Source: CAYTZN01 sp964442495 (GTDB lineage: Bacteria; Pseudomonadota; Gammaproteobacteria; Legionellales; Legionellaceae). From it: a stretch of DNA of 39,015 bases. The translations under genes were made by a program, and so were the position numbers. Below are positions 15,277-24,011 of the stretch, piece after piece (positions within the stretch are counted from its first letter, which is position 1; each line of letters begins with the position of its first letter). The stretch lies in the NCBI GenBank assembly GCA_964442495.1, contig CAYTZN010000019.1, positions 1 through 39,015 on the forward strand. The letters are read 5' to 3'. The notes below the pieces were generated by a model, which had not been told where the DNA came from, did not search any database, and saw nothing but the letters and a program-made list of their open reading frames with translations.

Positions 15277-17207
15277 CTATTGTCCTTAATTAGTGTTTCA
15301 ATCACACTGGGGTCGGCCAGTGTGGACGTATCGCCCAGGTTATCAAGTTCATTGCAGGCGATTTTACGTAAAATTCGTCGCATGATTTTTCCGGAGCGTG
15401 TTTTAGGGAGGTCTGTTGTCCATTGAATGGCTTGCAAGGTTGCCATAGGTCCAATCTGGTTTCGCACCTGTTTTATCAAGTCTTCTTTTAAACGAGCTGT
15501 TGGTTTGAATGATGCCTTAATGGTAACAAATGCGTAAATACCTTCGCCGGTAATGTCGTTGGGAATGCCAACCACACCGGTCTCTGATACAGCAGGATGA
15601 GACAGTAGCGCATTCTCAATTTCTGCCGATCCTATTCGGTGCCCTGATACCTTGATAACATCATCATTACGGCCGGTTATCCAAAAATCACCCGCAGGAT
15701 CTTGATAGGCGCCATCACCGGTTAAAAAATGCCCCGGAAAGGGTTTTAAATAGGTGTTAATAAATCGCTGATGGTCGCCGTAAATAGTTTGCATCAGACC
15801 CGGCCAGGGTTTGCTAATAACTAAAGTGCCTGGGTGGCCTTTTGCTACGGGGCTTCCTTTGTCATCAAGAATAGTCGGTGCAATCCCAAAAAATGGCCAA
15901 CCTCCTGAGCCTGGAACTAAAGGTGTGGCACCTGGCAATTGTGTAAGGAGAATACCGCCTGTTTCCGTTTGCCACCAGGTATTAACGATCGGGCAGCGCT
16001 TTTTACCTACCCAGTCAAAATACCATTTCCATACCTCAGGGTTGATAGATTCGCCCACGGAGCCGAGTAGTTTGAGGGTATTTCGATGAGTGCTTTCAAG
16101 CCATTGATTACCTTCATGGCGCAGTGCACGAATGGCCGTTGGAGATGTGTAAAATATATTAACTTGATGTTTATCAATAATCTCCCAATAGCGAGAGAAA
16201 TCGGGGTGATGAGGGACGCCTTCAAAGAGTAGGGTGGTGGCGCCATTGGCCAAGGGTCCATACACGAGGTAGGAGTGTCCTGTTATCCAGCCGATATCAG
16301 CAGTGCACCAATAGGTGTCGCCCTCGTGATAATTAAACACATACCGATGGGTCATGGCTACATAAACCAAGTATCCGCCCGTATTGTGTAACACACCTTT
16401 AGGCTTGCCTGTGGAGCCTGAAGTGTAGAGTATAAATAAAGGCGCGCTTGAATCCATTGGCTCTAAAGGACAGTCTGGCGCTGCTTCTGCCATGGCTTCG
16501 TGGTACCAAATGTCCCGCGAATCATTCCAGTCAATGGCCTTTCCGGTTCGTTTAACGACAATTACCTGTTGGATGTTAGGGCATTCTTTTAATGCCATAT
16601 CGCTATTTTGTTTAAATAACGTGGTTTTTTGCCCGCGTGTACCTTCATCAGCGGTAATCAGTAATTGGCAGTCGGCATCCAGTAAACGTGCCTTTAGTGC
16701 TTGCGCTGAAAAGCCACCAAACACCACCGAGTGGATGGCGCCAATGCGCGCACAAGCAAGCATTGCTATCACCGCTTCGGGAATCATGGGTAGATAAATA
16801 CAAACACGAGCGCCTTTTTTTATGCCATGTTTTTTAAGCACGTTTGCAAATTTGCAAATTTTTTGATGGAGCTCTTGATAGGTAATGCGCTGCGATTCTT
16901 GGGGGTTGTTGCCCTCCCAAATCAAAGCTACTTGTGATTGTCGTGTTTTAAGATGCCTATCAACACAGTTATAACATGCATTTAATTTGCCATGAGTGAA
17001 CCACTCCACATTGTCATTATTAAAATCACCCGTAAGCGCTTCTTTGAAAGGAGAGGACCAAGAGATAAAGGTCCTTCCTTGTTTTGCCCAAAAGGCTGCG
17101 GGGTCCTCAATGGAGCGCTCATAAAGGTTGTGGTATTGTTGCTTATTAATATGAGCCTGCTTGGCGAATGCGGTGAGGACCGCAGCGTAGGGGTTTTCAT
17201 TATCCAT
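15273..17207 (-). CDS. acs: Acetyl-CoA synthetase (AMP-forming)
   Basis: 644 residues, full length for the family. It activates acetate with ATP and CoA through acetyl-AMP. Motifs: ILYTSGSTGKPKG (P-loop), WWQTETGG, TGDGAYQD, and the C-terminal PKTRSGKIMRRILRK, where Lys607 is the residue regulated by acetylation in Salmonella Acs. AGGA is eight bases before the ATG. Operon with the overlapping nucleotidase gene downstream. Confidence 0.97.
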   Translation of the reverse strand: MDNENPYAAVLTAFAKQAHINKQQYHNLYERSIEDPAAFWAKQGRTFISWSSPFKEALTGDFNNDNVEWFTHGKLNACYNCVDRHLKTRQSQVALIWEGNNPQESQRITYQELHQKICKFANVLKKHGIKKGARVCIYLPMIPEAVIAMLACARIGAIHSVVFGGFSAQALKARLLDADCQLLITADEGTRGQKTTLFKQNSDMALKECPNIQQVIVVKRTGKAIDWNDSRDIWYHEAMAEAAPDCPLEPMDSSAPLFILYTSGSTGKPKGVLHNTGGYLVYVAMTHRYVFNYHEGDTYWCTADIGWITGHSYLVYGPLANGATTLLFEGVPHHPDFSRYWEIIDKHQVNIFYTSPTAIRALRHEGNQWLESTHRNTLKLLGSVGESINPEVWKWYFDWVGKKRCPIVNTWWQTETGGILLTQLPGATPLVPGSGGWPFFGIAPTILDDKGSPVAKGHPGTLVISKPWPGLMQTIYGDHQRFINTYLKPFPGHFLTGDGAYQDPAGDFWITGRNDDVIKVSGHRIGSAEIENALLSHPAVSETGVVGIPNDITGEGIYAFVTIKASFKPTARLKEDLIKQVRNQIGPMATLQAIQWTTDLPKTRSGKIMRRILRKIACNELDNLGDTSTLADPSVIETLIKDNR

Positions 17208-17271
17208 AATGGCTATCCTAAGACAAAACCCGGGTAGTATATCGTCGATCGAACAGGTTTAGCGAGATGCA

Positions 17272-17871
17272 TTAATCCAATTGTCTGTCCAACTCGTTGT
17301 GCACTAAGACTACGCACTGAGAGGCAAATAACATTTTACGCCCAAGGCTCATTTTAGTTAAACCACGGCGCTCTAATCCTTTAATACTGTTTTTGGGCAT
17401 GGGAAGATGGTCACTCAGTACAAAAACGCCTGTGTCCGTAAAGGTAAGGGAGCGAATATCCGCACCTTTCTTATCCAACAAATAAACCGGCTGATGGGCT
17501 TGGAGATCTTTCATCAACGTGTCAAAGCCAAATCCGGCTATTTTTATCCCTGGCTCAATGGGTTTAATGCATCCTTTGGCCACATCAATTCCTCGTGCTA
17601 ATGCTCGGGTAATCACATCAAGGAATGCTTGTTCATGAAAGCCAGGAAAAGATAGCCCTTCGTTTGATGAGAAGACAAGCGTACGTGGGAAGTCCGGCGT
17701 GCTATCTAAAACCACATAAACAGTAACATCAGGTCGCATGCCTTTTGAGAAATAAAAGGCGTTAGCCAATGTGTGGGCAATGATTTCAAAATGTTGTGCG
17801 GTGCCTATTTGAGCATTAACGTTGTCAGCTTTAATGGTACCTTTACGTGCACGAATGACGAAGCTGCGCAT
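17272..17871 (-). CDS. TrmY-like SPOUT RNA methyltransferase
   Basis: 199 residues. It looks like the archaeal TrmY / DUF358 family, which methylates N1 of pseudouridine 54 in tRNA. The N-terminus RSFVIRARKG leads into AQHFEIIAHTLANAFYFS, then VTVYVVLDSTPDFPRT. The late region VFVLSDHLPMP with GLERRG and a SLGRKMLFASQCVVLVHNELD tail fits the SPOUT knot that binds S-adenosylmethionine. GGAG lies five bases before the ATG. Bacterial members exist, but their RNA target is not well established, so the substrate is left open. Confidence 0.82.
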   Translation of the reverse strand: MRSFVIRARKGTIKADNVNAQIGTAQHFEIIAHTLANAFYFSKGMRPDVTVYVVLDSTPDFPRTLVFSSNEGLSFPGFHEQAFLDVITRALARGIDVAKGCIKPIEPGIKIAGFGFDTLMKDLQAHQPVYLLDKKGADIRSLTFTDTGVFVLSDHLPMPKNSIKGLERRGLTKMSLGRKMLFASQCVVLVHNELDRQLD

Positions 17872-17952
17872 GGGTTCTCCGTTAACGTTTATTTAGCGTG
17901 TATTTATCTCCTTTGCATTGGCATGTCAATGGATTATCACGAATGTGTCATT

Positions 17953-19524
17953 CTAAAATTTATCAAGATTGGCTAAGTTCCAATATTTTTTAAAGCTTTC
18001 GGGAATGTTTTTTCCTAACAATTGTCCCGGCTCGAGATACGTATGAATTTCATTAAAGGGCTTTACACATTCATCGCGGATGCGACGCATGATAAAATCA
18101 GGTTGCAGTTGGCTGGGGTTGGTCAGCCCCATAGCGCCAATGATTTCTAAAAAGCTTCGCATGGTATTTTTGTGGTAATTTGCCACGCGGTTTTGCTTTT
18201 CATCAACGACCAAGCCATGTTGTAAGCGCTTGTTCTGGGTAGCAATCCCCGTGGGGCAGGTATTGGCGTTGCATTGCTTTGATTGTACGCAGCCTACTGA
18301 CATCATCATGGCACGGGCTGAGCCACACATGTCTGCGCCTAAGGCAATTTTTTCGACCAGATCGAAACCTGTAGCAATTTTACCGCTGCAAATGATGCGA
18401 ATTTTATCACGCAAATGTATTCCTACCAGAGCATTGTGTACAAAAACAAGACCTGCTTCCAATGGTTCGCCCACATGGTTGGTGAATTCAAGGGGGGCCG
18501 CTCCTGTACCGCCTTCTGCGCCATCTACGGTAATAAAATCAGGTAAAATATGGGTGCTCAGCATGGCTTTGCAAATGCCTAAAAATTCATCTTTACGACC
18601 TACACAGAGTTTAAAGCCGACGGGTTTTCCTCCAGATAAATCGCGTAATTTTTTAACGAACTCTAAAAGCGTCACGGGGGAGTTAAATGCCGAATGTGCC
18701 GCAGGGGATACAACATCTTCGCCCATGGGTACTTTGCGGACAAAGGCAATTTCAGGGGTTAATTTGGCGGCAGGGAGTATGCCTCCGTGAGAGGGTTTAG
18801 CGCCTTGCGACAATTTGATTTCTATCATTTTTACTTCATCGCGCGTGGCTTCTATTGCAAATTCTTTCTCATCAAAATGGCCAGCTTCATTTCGACAACC
18901 AAAATAGGCGGTACCTATCTGGAATATCAAGTCGCCACCCTGCAAGTGATAGGTGCTTAAGCCACCTTCGCCGGTATTTTGCGCAAAACCACCTATTTTC
19001 GCGCCTTTATTCAACGCCATGATGGCATTTCCTGATAACGAGCCAAAGCTCATGGCGGAAATATTAAATCGGGACGCATTGTATGGTTTTTTACAGTCCG
19101 GTCCTCCGACCATAATGCGTGGCTCTACTTCATAAATTTGCTTTGGATCCAGCGAATGTAGCACCCAGGTGTAACCCACGCGTAAAATATTGAGATCAGT
19201 ACCAAAAGCGACGGTATCTCGTACATTTTTTGCGCGTTGGTACACGATAGAACGGGTTTCGCGGTTAAATGGACGTTCCTCTTCGTCGTCGGCTATAAAA
19301 TACTGTTGGACCTCTGGACGAAGAAATTCCAAAATATATCGCATGTGCCCAAGTATCGGGAAGTTACGCAATATGGTTTGTTTTTTCTGTAGAACATCAT
19401 AAGCCCATAAGAGAACTAAGGGCACCATAACCCCTAAAAACCATATTGCATCATGGAGCATGACCAGTGTTAAAAACACCGTCATGATGACGATACCAAA
19501 ACCTAAATACCATTGCCGGCGCAT
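17953..19524 (-). CDS. Membrane-anchored FMN-binding glutamate-synthase domain protein
   Basis: 523 residues. Residues 1-45 hold two hydrophobic helices, so the protein is probably inner-membrane anchored. The rest is the FMN-binding synthase domain of GltB: ISAMSFGSLSGNAIMALNKG, NTGEGGLS, IKLSQGAKPSHGG, VDGAEGGTGAAPLEF. It also has a C-x5-C-x4-C cluster (GCVQSKQCNANTC) as used for the 3Fe-4S centre of glutamate synthase. The amidotransferase domain and the GltB beta-helix are missing, so it cannot be a normal GOGAT alone. Electron donor and substrate are unknown. AAGGA lies seven bases before the ATG. Confidence 0.9.
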   Translation of the reverse strand: MRRQWYLGFGIVIMTVFLTLVMLHDAIWFLGVMVPLVLLWAYDVLQKKQTILRNFPILGHMRYILEFLRPEVQQYFIADDEEERPFNRETRSIVYQRAKNVRDTVAFGTDLNILRVGYTWVLHSLDPKQIYEVEPRIMVGGPDCKKPYNASRFNISAMSFGSLSGNAIMALNKGAKIGGFAQNTGEGGLSTYHLQGGDLIFQIGTAYFGCRNEAGHFDEKEFAIEATRDEVKMIEIKLSQGAKPSHGGILPAAKLTPEIAFVRKVPMGEDVVSPAAHSAFNSPVTLLEFVKKLRDLSGGKPVGFKLCVGRKDEFLGICKAMLSTHILPDFITVDGAEGGTGAAPLEFTNHVGEPLEAGLVFVHNALVGIHLRDKIRIICSGKIATGFDLVEKIALGADMCGSARAMMMSVGCVQSKQCNANTCPTGIATQNKRLQHGLVVDEKQNRVANYHKNTMRSFLEIIGAMGLTNPSQLQPDFIMRRIRDECVKPFNEIHTYLEPGQLLGKNIPESFKKYWNLANLDKF

Positions 19525-19770
19525 AGCTTCTTCCTTGATGTTAATTAACGTTTAAAAACCCTGTGTACGGTGTATGTTGGTATCTGGACGCTTGTCCTTG
19601 CGTGCATACATTGATAGCCATACGCTATGGCTCCGAGCCAACCCTTAGAAAACTATACCAAACTCTATTGATAAGAGATAACTATTCAATAGTACAACAG
19701 AGCAAAAGTATGCGTGTCTGATAAATAGACTCATCCCCTTTTCTGGGCAGCTAAAAAAGGACACTTGTCC

Positions 19771-20613
19771 TTGTTAAAGTATGTAATAAGTCAGTGGTCC
19801 AAAGAAGATATCAGCAAAGTGTTTGTTGAGAATGTTGATTTATTTTACCAAGTGGCGAGCAAAGGTCATTTACCGATATTGAAATGCCTGGTGGAAGCGT
19901 TGCCCCCCGAAGCTGTAGAGACGATGGTTGAACATAAAAACTATTTGGCGTTTCGTTTGGCTGCTTCTCATTGTGATGTACAAATGATGGCGTATTTAAT
20001 TGCCTTATTGCAGCCAGAACAGGTCATAAATATGTTGCTAGAGGATTGTCACCGCATATTTAAAAGGGCGTATCTTATGGGGCATTTGCCGGTTTTGAAA
20101 TGTTTGATTCAATATCTTCCAGAGGATGTGCTTGCAGAAGACTTGCTTAAGGCTTTTCGCTATGCGGTCTGTGTTAAGGATGACTCTATTATCAATTATC
20201 TGCTCTGCATCCCCAATGTGTTTGATTATGCGGAACAAAATTCCATCTATGAACATTATACCCAACGGTTTATTACCGAAATGCTAAAAAACCTTAACAG
20301 GCGCCATACGGATTTTAAAGCGACTAACTCTTTGGGGGTATTTGATTGTAAAGATCGCCGTGAGGCCATCTTAATTATTTCCATCATAAATGGCCTGACT
20401 CTTCGTGATAAAAACGCATTGCAGGGTGACCTTCAGTTTTTATTAATGATGCCTTCTGTCAAAGCGTTAATGCCGATGGATACGTTGCCACATCAAAGTG
20501 TTTTGTTAAAAACGTGGGGCGTTTTCGCGGCACCTGTAAACGCTGCTATAACTCAAGTAGGGGCCGCTTGGTGTTACGGAGCAGACGCTGCTGGTGAGTG
20601 TTCAATATCGTAG
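19771..20613 (+). CDS. Ankyrin-type repeat protein, probably 5'-truncated
   Basis: About 280 residues with helical repeats of ankyrin type, such as ASKGHLPILKCLVEALP and AYLMGHLPVLKCLIQYLP, spaced roughly 35-40 residues, followed by a non-repeat C-terminal third. No ATG start exists. TTG 19771 (AAGGA nine bases upstream) or TTG 19765 are the only candidates. However, the frame is open back to a TAG at 19726-19728, and those upstream codons encode WAAKKGHLSLLKYV, which is itself the middle of another repeat. That suggests a longer protein whose 5' part has been lost. Legionella ankyrin proteins are often Dot/Icm effectors. A hairpin terminator follows at 20641. Confidence 0.65.
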   Translation: MLKYVISQWSKEDISKVFVENVDLFYQVASKGHLPILKCLVEALPPEAVETMVEHKNYLAFRLAASHCDVQMMAYLIALLQPEQVINMLLEDCHRIFKRAYLMGHLPVLKCLIQYLPEDVLAEDLLKAFRYAVCVKDDSIINYLLCIPNVFDYAEQNSIYEHYTQRFITEMLKNLNRRHTDFKATNSLGVFDCKDRREAILIISIINGLTLRDKNALQGDLQFLLMMPSVKALMPMDTLPHQSVLLKTWGVFAAPVNAAITQVGAAWCYGADAAGECSIS

Positions 20614-20640
20614 TGGTATTATCGATGGTGTGGGACAAGC

Positions 20641-20665
20641 AGCAGGATGGCATCCTGCTTTAATT
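20641..20665 (+). terminator. Terminator after the ankyrin-type gene
   Basis: AGCAGGAT-GGC-ATCCTGCT is a perfect 8-bp stem with a 3-base loop, followed by TTAATT. It lies 28 bases past the stop. Confidence 0.55.
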
Positions 20666-20733
20666 ATCTGAAGACTATGGTGCCTTATGGGGTTCTTTAG
20701 TAGAGTACGGTCTCAAGACTCAATAGGGCTATC

Positions 20734-21354
20734 ATGGCAAAACTTTATTTCTATTATGCTGCAATGAATGCGGGAAAAAGCACGGCCTTGCTTCAGTCCA
20801 GCCATAATTATCGGGAGCGAGGGCTTCAGACGCTGTTGTTTACGCCAGCGATTGATACGCGCTATCAAGAGGGGGCCATTTATTCACGCATTGGTCTGTC
20901 AGAGCCTGCTTTTCCTTTTCACAGTTCGGATAATTTGTATCACCATGTCACCGAGCAGCTTCAAGCTGGGCAGTCTTTTGCTTGTGTACTCATTGATGAG
21001 GCTCAGTTTTTAACTCGCGAGCAAGTTGAGCAACTAACAAGGATTGCTGATGAATTGGCAATACCTGTTTTAGCCTATGGATTACGCACGGATTTTCGTG
21101 GCGAGTTGTTTCCAGGCAGCCAATACCTTCTTGCTTGGGCGGATGAGTTGGTCGAGCTTAAAACCATTTGTCATTGTGGACGAAAAGCCACCATGAATTT
21201 GCGCATTAATGCAGAAGGTCGTGCGCTTCGTGAAGGTGAGCAAGTTTTTATCGGCGGTAATGAGGCTTATGTATCAACTTGTCGACAGCACTTTAGGCGC
21301 GGAGAGGCTACTAATTCATCCCAGGTGTTCAATAAAGATACCATTCTCTTGTAG
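20734..21354 (+). CDS. tdk: Thymidine kinase (TK1 type)
   Basis: 206 residues. It phosphorylates imported thymidine to dTMP. P-loop AAMNAGKST (Lys15), the catalytic Glu89 in LIDEAQFL, the lasso segment, and zinc-site cysteines in CHCGRK and the late STCRQHF are present. AGGG is five bases before the ATG. It begins a same-strand run with two MFS transporters and phosphopentomutase, which fits nucleoside salvage. Confidence 0.96.
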   Translation: MAKLYFYYAAMNAGKSTALLQSSHNYRERGLQTLLFTPAIDTRYQEGAIYSRIGLSEPAFPFHSSDNLYHHVTEQLQAGQSFACVLIDEAQFLTREQVEQLTRIADELAIPVLAYGLRTDFRGELFPGSQYLLAWADELVELKTICHCGRKATMNLRINAEGRALREGEQVFIGGNEAYVSTCRQHFRRGEATNSSQVFNKDTILL

Positions 21355-21416
21355 ATTTTGTTATACTTCGCACGGTCATGAATTGTAGTGTTAACTCGCG
21401 TTTCTAAGGGGTTATA

Positions 21417-22694
21417 TTGTCTGATTCTTTTGCAGTTGGTGTGAACGAGCATTATTCTCGTGGTAGCTTGATGAGCTGGATGGTTTGCCTTTCAGCAGGG
21501 TTGTTTTTCTTCTATGAATTTTTTCAACTCAATTTATTTGATGTGATCAACCAGCCCTTACGTAATGAGTTTCATATTGATGCTGCAAAGTTGAGTTGGA
21601 TGTCCAGTGCTTATTTATGGGCCGATATTCTTTTTCTTTTGCCCGCAGGGGTTATCCTTGACCGTTATTCAACGCGTGTTGTCATTCTTTTGGCCATGAG
21701 TGTTTGTGTGATTGGTACCGTCGGTTTTGCATTAACCACAACGTTTGTTGGGGCCTTCTTTTTTCATTTTCTCTCAGGCGTTGGCAACGCTTTTTGTTTC
21801 TTATCTTGTGTGATACTGGTATCTCGTTGGTTTATGCCACGTCGCCAAGCTTTGGTGATAGGGTGTTTGGTTACCATGGCCTTCATCGGTGGCATGATGG
21901 CTCATACGCCGTTGGTATATCTTACAGAGCGTTTCGGTTGGCGATACTCGTTATTGATTGACGGGGGTGTTGGTGTTTTACTCTTGTCGTGGATAGCCCT
22001 TTTTGTGAAGGATGCACCCCAAGCCGACCATTCCGGGCGTTCATCAACCAATAAAAATTCCTTCGCTGTTTTTCTTGAAGTACTTGTTAATCCTCAAAAT
22101 TGGCTTTCAGGCCTCTACACGGCGTGCTTAAATTTACCGATCATGGTTATCTGTGCCTTGTGGGGCGCTAGCTATTTGCAAGTGGTGCATAATTTAACGC
22201 AGATAGCCGCGAGTAATGTGGTGAGCCTTATCTTTTTTGGCAGTATTGTGGGTTGCCCTTTGATGGGGTGGCTTTCTGATACAATTGGTCGCCGAAAACC
22301 ATTGATGTTGGTAGGCGCGCTCATTACTTTTTTTACGATCATCCCACTGTTTATGAGTATCACGCTCTCTGATACGGTATTAAGTTTTTTGTTTTTTTTG
22401 TTAGGGGTATTTACTAGCGCTCAAGTTATTTCCTATCCACTGATTGCTGAAAGTAATCGTGGTTATAGTACTGGAATAGCAACGGGCATTGCTTCGGTAA
22501 TTATCATGGGTGGCGGTGGGGTAGCTCAAGTATTGTTTGGTTGGTTGATGCAGCATCATCATATGGGTAAAGTTGCCGAGCAATACACGATTCAAGATTT
22601 TCAATATGCCTTGTGGATGTTTCCTATTGCCATATTGATAGCTTTGTTGGCGTTGGGATTTACCCGCGAAACGTATTGCAAAAATTTAGATTGA
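21417..22694 (+). CDS. MFS transporter, Pht-like, candidate nucleoside importer
   Basis: 425 residues with 12 hydrophobic segments. The start is TTG 21417 with AAGGGG five bases upstream. MFS signatures are GVILDRYSTR in the loop after segment 2 and GWLSDTIGRRKP in the second half. The N-terminal FFFYEFFQLNLFDVI pattern is shared with the next gene and with the Legionella Pht (phagosomal transporter) proteins. In L. pneumophila the PhtC/PhtD pair supports thymidine salvage (recalled knowledge). Its place between tdk and deoB makes a nucleoside substrate plausible, but the substrate is inferred from context. Confidence 0.88.
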   Translation: MSDSFAVGVNEHYSRGSLMSWMVCLSAGLFFFYEFFQLNLFDVINQPLRNEFHIDAAKLSWMSSAYLWADILFLLPAGVILDRYSTRVVILLAMSVCVIGTVGFALTTTFVGAFFFHFLSGVGNAFCFLSCVILVSRWFMPRRQALVIGCLVTMAFIGGMMAHTPLVYLTERFGWRYSLLIDGGVGVLLLSWIALFVKDAPQADHSGRSSTNKNSFAVFLEVLVNPQNWLSGLYTACLNLPIMVICALWGASYLQVVHNLTQIAASNVVSLIFFGSIVGCPLMGWLSDTIGRRKPLMLVGALITFFTIIPLFMSITLSDTVLSFLFFLLGVFTSAQVISYPLIAESNRGYSTGIATGIASVIIMGGGGVAQVLFGWLMQHHHMGKVAEQYTIQDFQYALWMFPIAILIALLALGFTRETYCKNLD

Positions 22695-22718
22695 GCGTAT
22701 GTATAAGGATGCTATAGA

Positions 22719-24005
22719 GTGGGTATGCAAATGGTTGAAGAATACAAAAATATGGATGTAGAAAAAACGTCATTATTACCCTGGATAGTGTGTTTTACGG
22801 CCTCATTTTTTTTCTTTTATGAGTTTGTTCAAGGCAATATGTTTGCGTCTATTGCTGACAATATTATGTATGATTTCCATATTCAAGCGGATAAAATGAC
22901 GTATTTATCGAGCGTTTATTATTTATCCAATGTTATTTTTCTTTTTGTTGCGGGGATGTTGCTAGACCGCTTTTCAACACGTAATACCATTTTGTTATGG
23001 ATGTTTTTGTGCGTCATCAGCACGTTTGTATTGGCTTACACCCATTCTTTCTATTGTGCTCTGTTTTGCCGTTTTGTGATGGGCGTGGGAAGTGCTTTTT
23101 GTTTTTTGGGTCCAATTCGCATTGCGTCGCGTTGGTTTCCGCCTAAACGTATGGCGCTGGTAACCGGCGCTATTGTCACCATGGGAATGGCCGGTGGTAT
23201 GCTAGCGCAGTTCCCTCTCACTAAATTGGTATTGCTTGTGGGGTGGCGTGACTCCATGATGGCTGTTGGGTGGCTTGGTGTTTTAATGTGGGTGGCTATG
23301 GTATTTTTCATAAAAGAAAAATCAAGACCAACAGTATTACACAAGTCACACGATATCAGTTTTTTTTCTTTGGCTAAAAAAGCGTATTTAAACTCAGAAA
23401 CGCTGTTGGTGGCCCTTTATGCAAGCCTTATGAACATGGCGGTGGCGGTTTTTGGTGCAATGATGGGGTCGCTTTATTTAATGCAGCGTCTTGGGGTAGA
23501 TAAAGAAGATGCCTCCCTTGTAAATTCCATGTTATTTTTAGGCGCCATTATTGGTGGGCCATTCATTGGGTGGTGTTCTGATAAGCTTGGCTTGAGAACG
23601 TTGCCCATGAAATTTGGTGCAATCGCGTCATTACTTACGGTTCTTGCTATTTTATATTTGCCAGTTTCTTTAGGTGCCATGGCTTGGTTATTTTTCTTGC
23701 TTGGATTTTTTACGGCATCACAAGTGATTAGCTATGCACTAGTAGCGGAAAGCAGTTCGCCAGCCATGACGGCAACGGCTGTGAGCATTGTGTCTATCAT
23801 GACGCAAGGTGGTTATATTGTTTATCAGAGTTTATTTGGGCGTCTTTTGTTATGGCACGGTGAAATGCGCATGGTAGATGGGGTGCCTGTGTATTCTCTT
23901 AGCAATTATCAAACGGCAGCAATGATTTTACCATTGGGTTTAGGGCTAGCATTATTGGTCGCTATTAAATTAAAAGAGACTTATTGTCACCAATCTCAGG
24001 ACTAA
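22719..24005 (+). CDS. MFS transporter, Pht-like, paralogue of the preceding gene
   Basis: 428 residues with 12 hydrophobic segments, clearly related to the upstream MFS protein: FFFYEFVQGNMFASI, GMLLDRFSTRNTI, GWCSDKLGLR. GTG 22719 lies ten bases after AAGGA; ATG 22725 and ATG 22731 are alternatives. It is 24 bases after the first transporter and six bases before deoB, so it is co-transcribed with them. Tandem duplication followed by divergence, perhaps into different nucleosides, is inferred. Confidence 0.88.
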   Translation: MGMQMVEEYKNMDVEKTSLLPWIVCFTASFFFFYEFVQGNMFASIADNIMYDFHIQADKMTYLSSVYYLSNVIFLFVAGMLLDRFSTRNTILLWMFLCVISTFVLAYTHSFYCALFCRFVMGVGSAFCFLGPIRIASRWFPPKRMALVTGAIVTMGMAGGMLAQFPLTKLVLLVGWRDSMMAVGWLGVLMWVAMVFFIKEKSRPTVLHKSHDISFFSLAKKAYLNSETLLVALYASLMNMAVAVFGAMMGSLYLMQRLGVDKEDASLVNSMLFLGAIIGGPFIGWCSDKLGLRTLPMKFGAIASLLTVLAILYLPVSLGAMAWLFFLLGFFTASQVISYALVAESSSPAMTATAVSIVSIMTQGGYIVYQSLFGRLLLWHGEMRMVDGVPVYSLSNYQTAAMILPLGLGLALLVAIKLKETYCHQSQD

Positions 24006-24011
24006 ATTTGG

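Noticed and set aside
19525..19764. Gap before the ankyrin-type gene as a mobile-element junction
   Set aside because: A 7-bp inverted repeat (19616-19632) is present but no target duplication, transposase or end repeat is seen. One unrecognised open frame of about 40 codons ends at a TGA near 19717 and cannot be supported as a gene.
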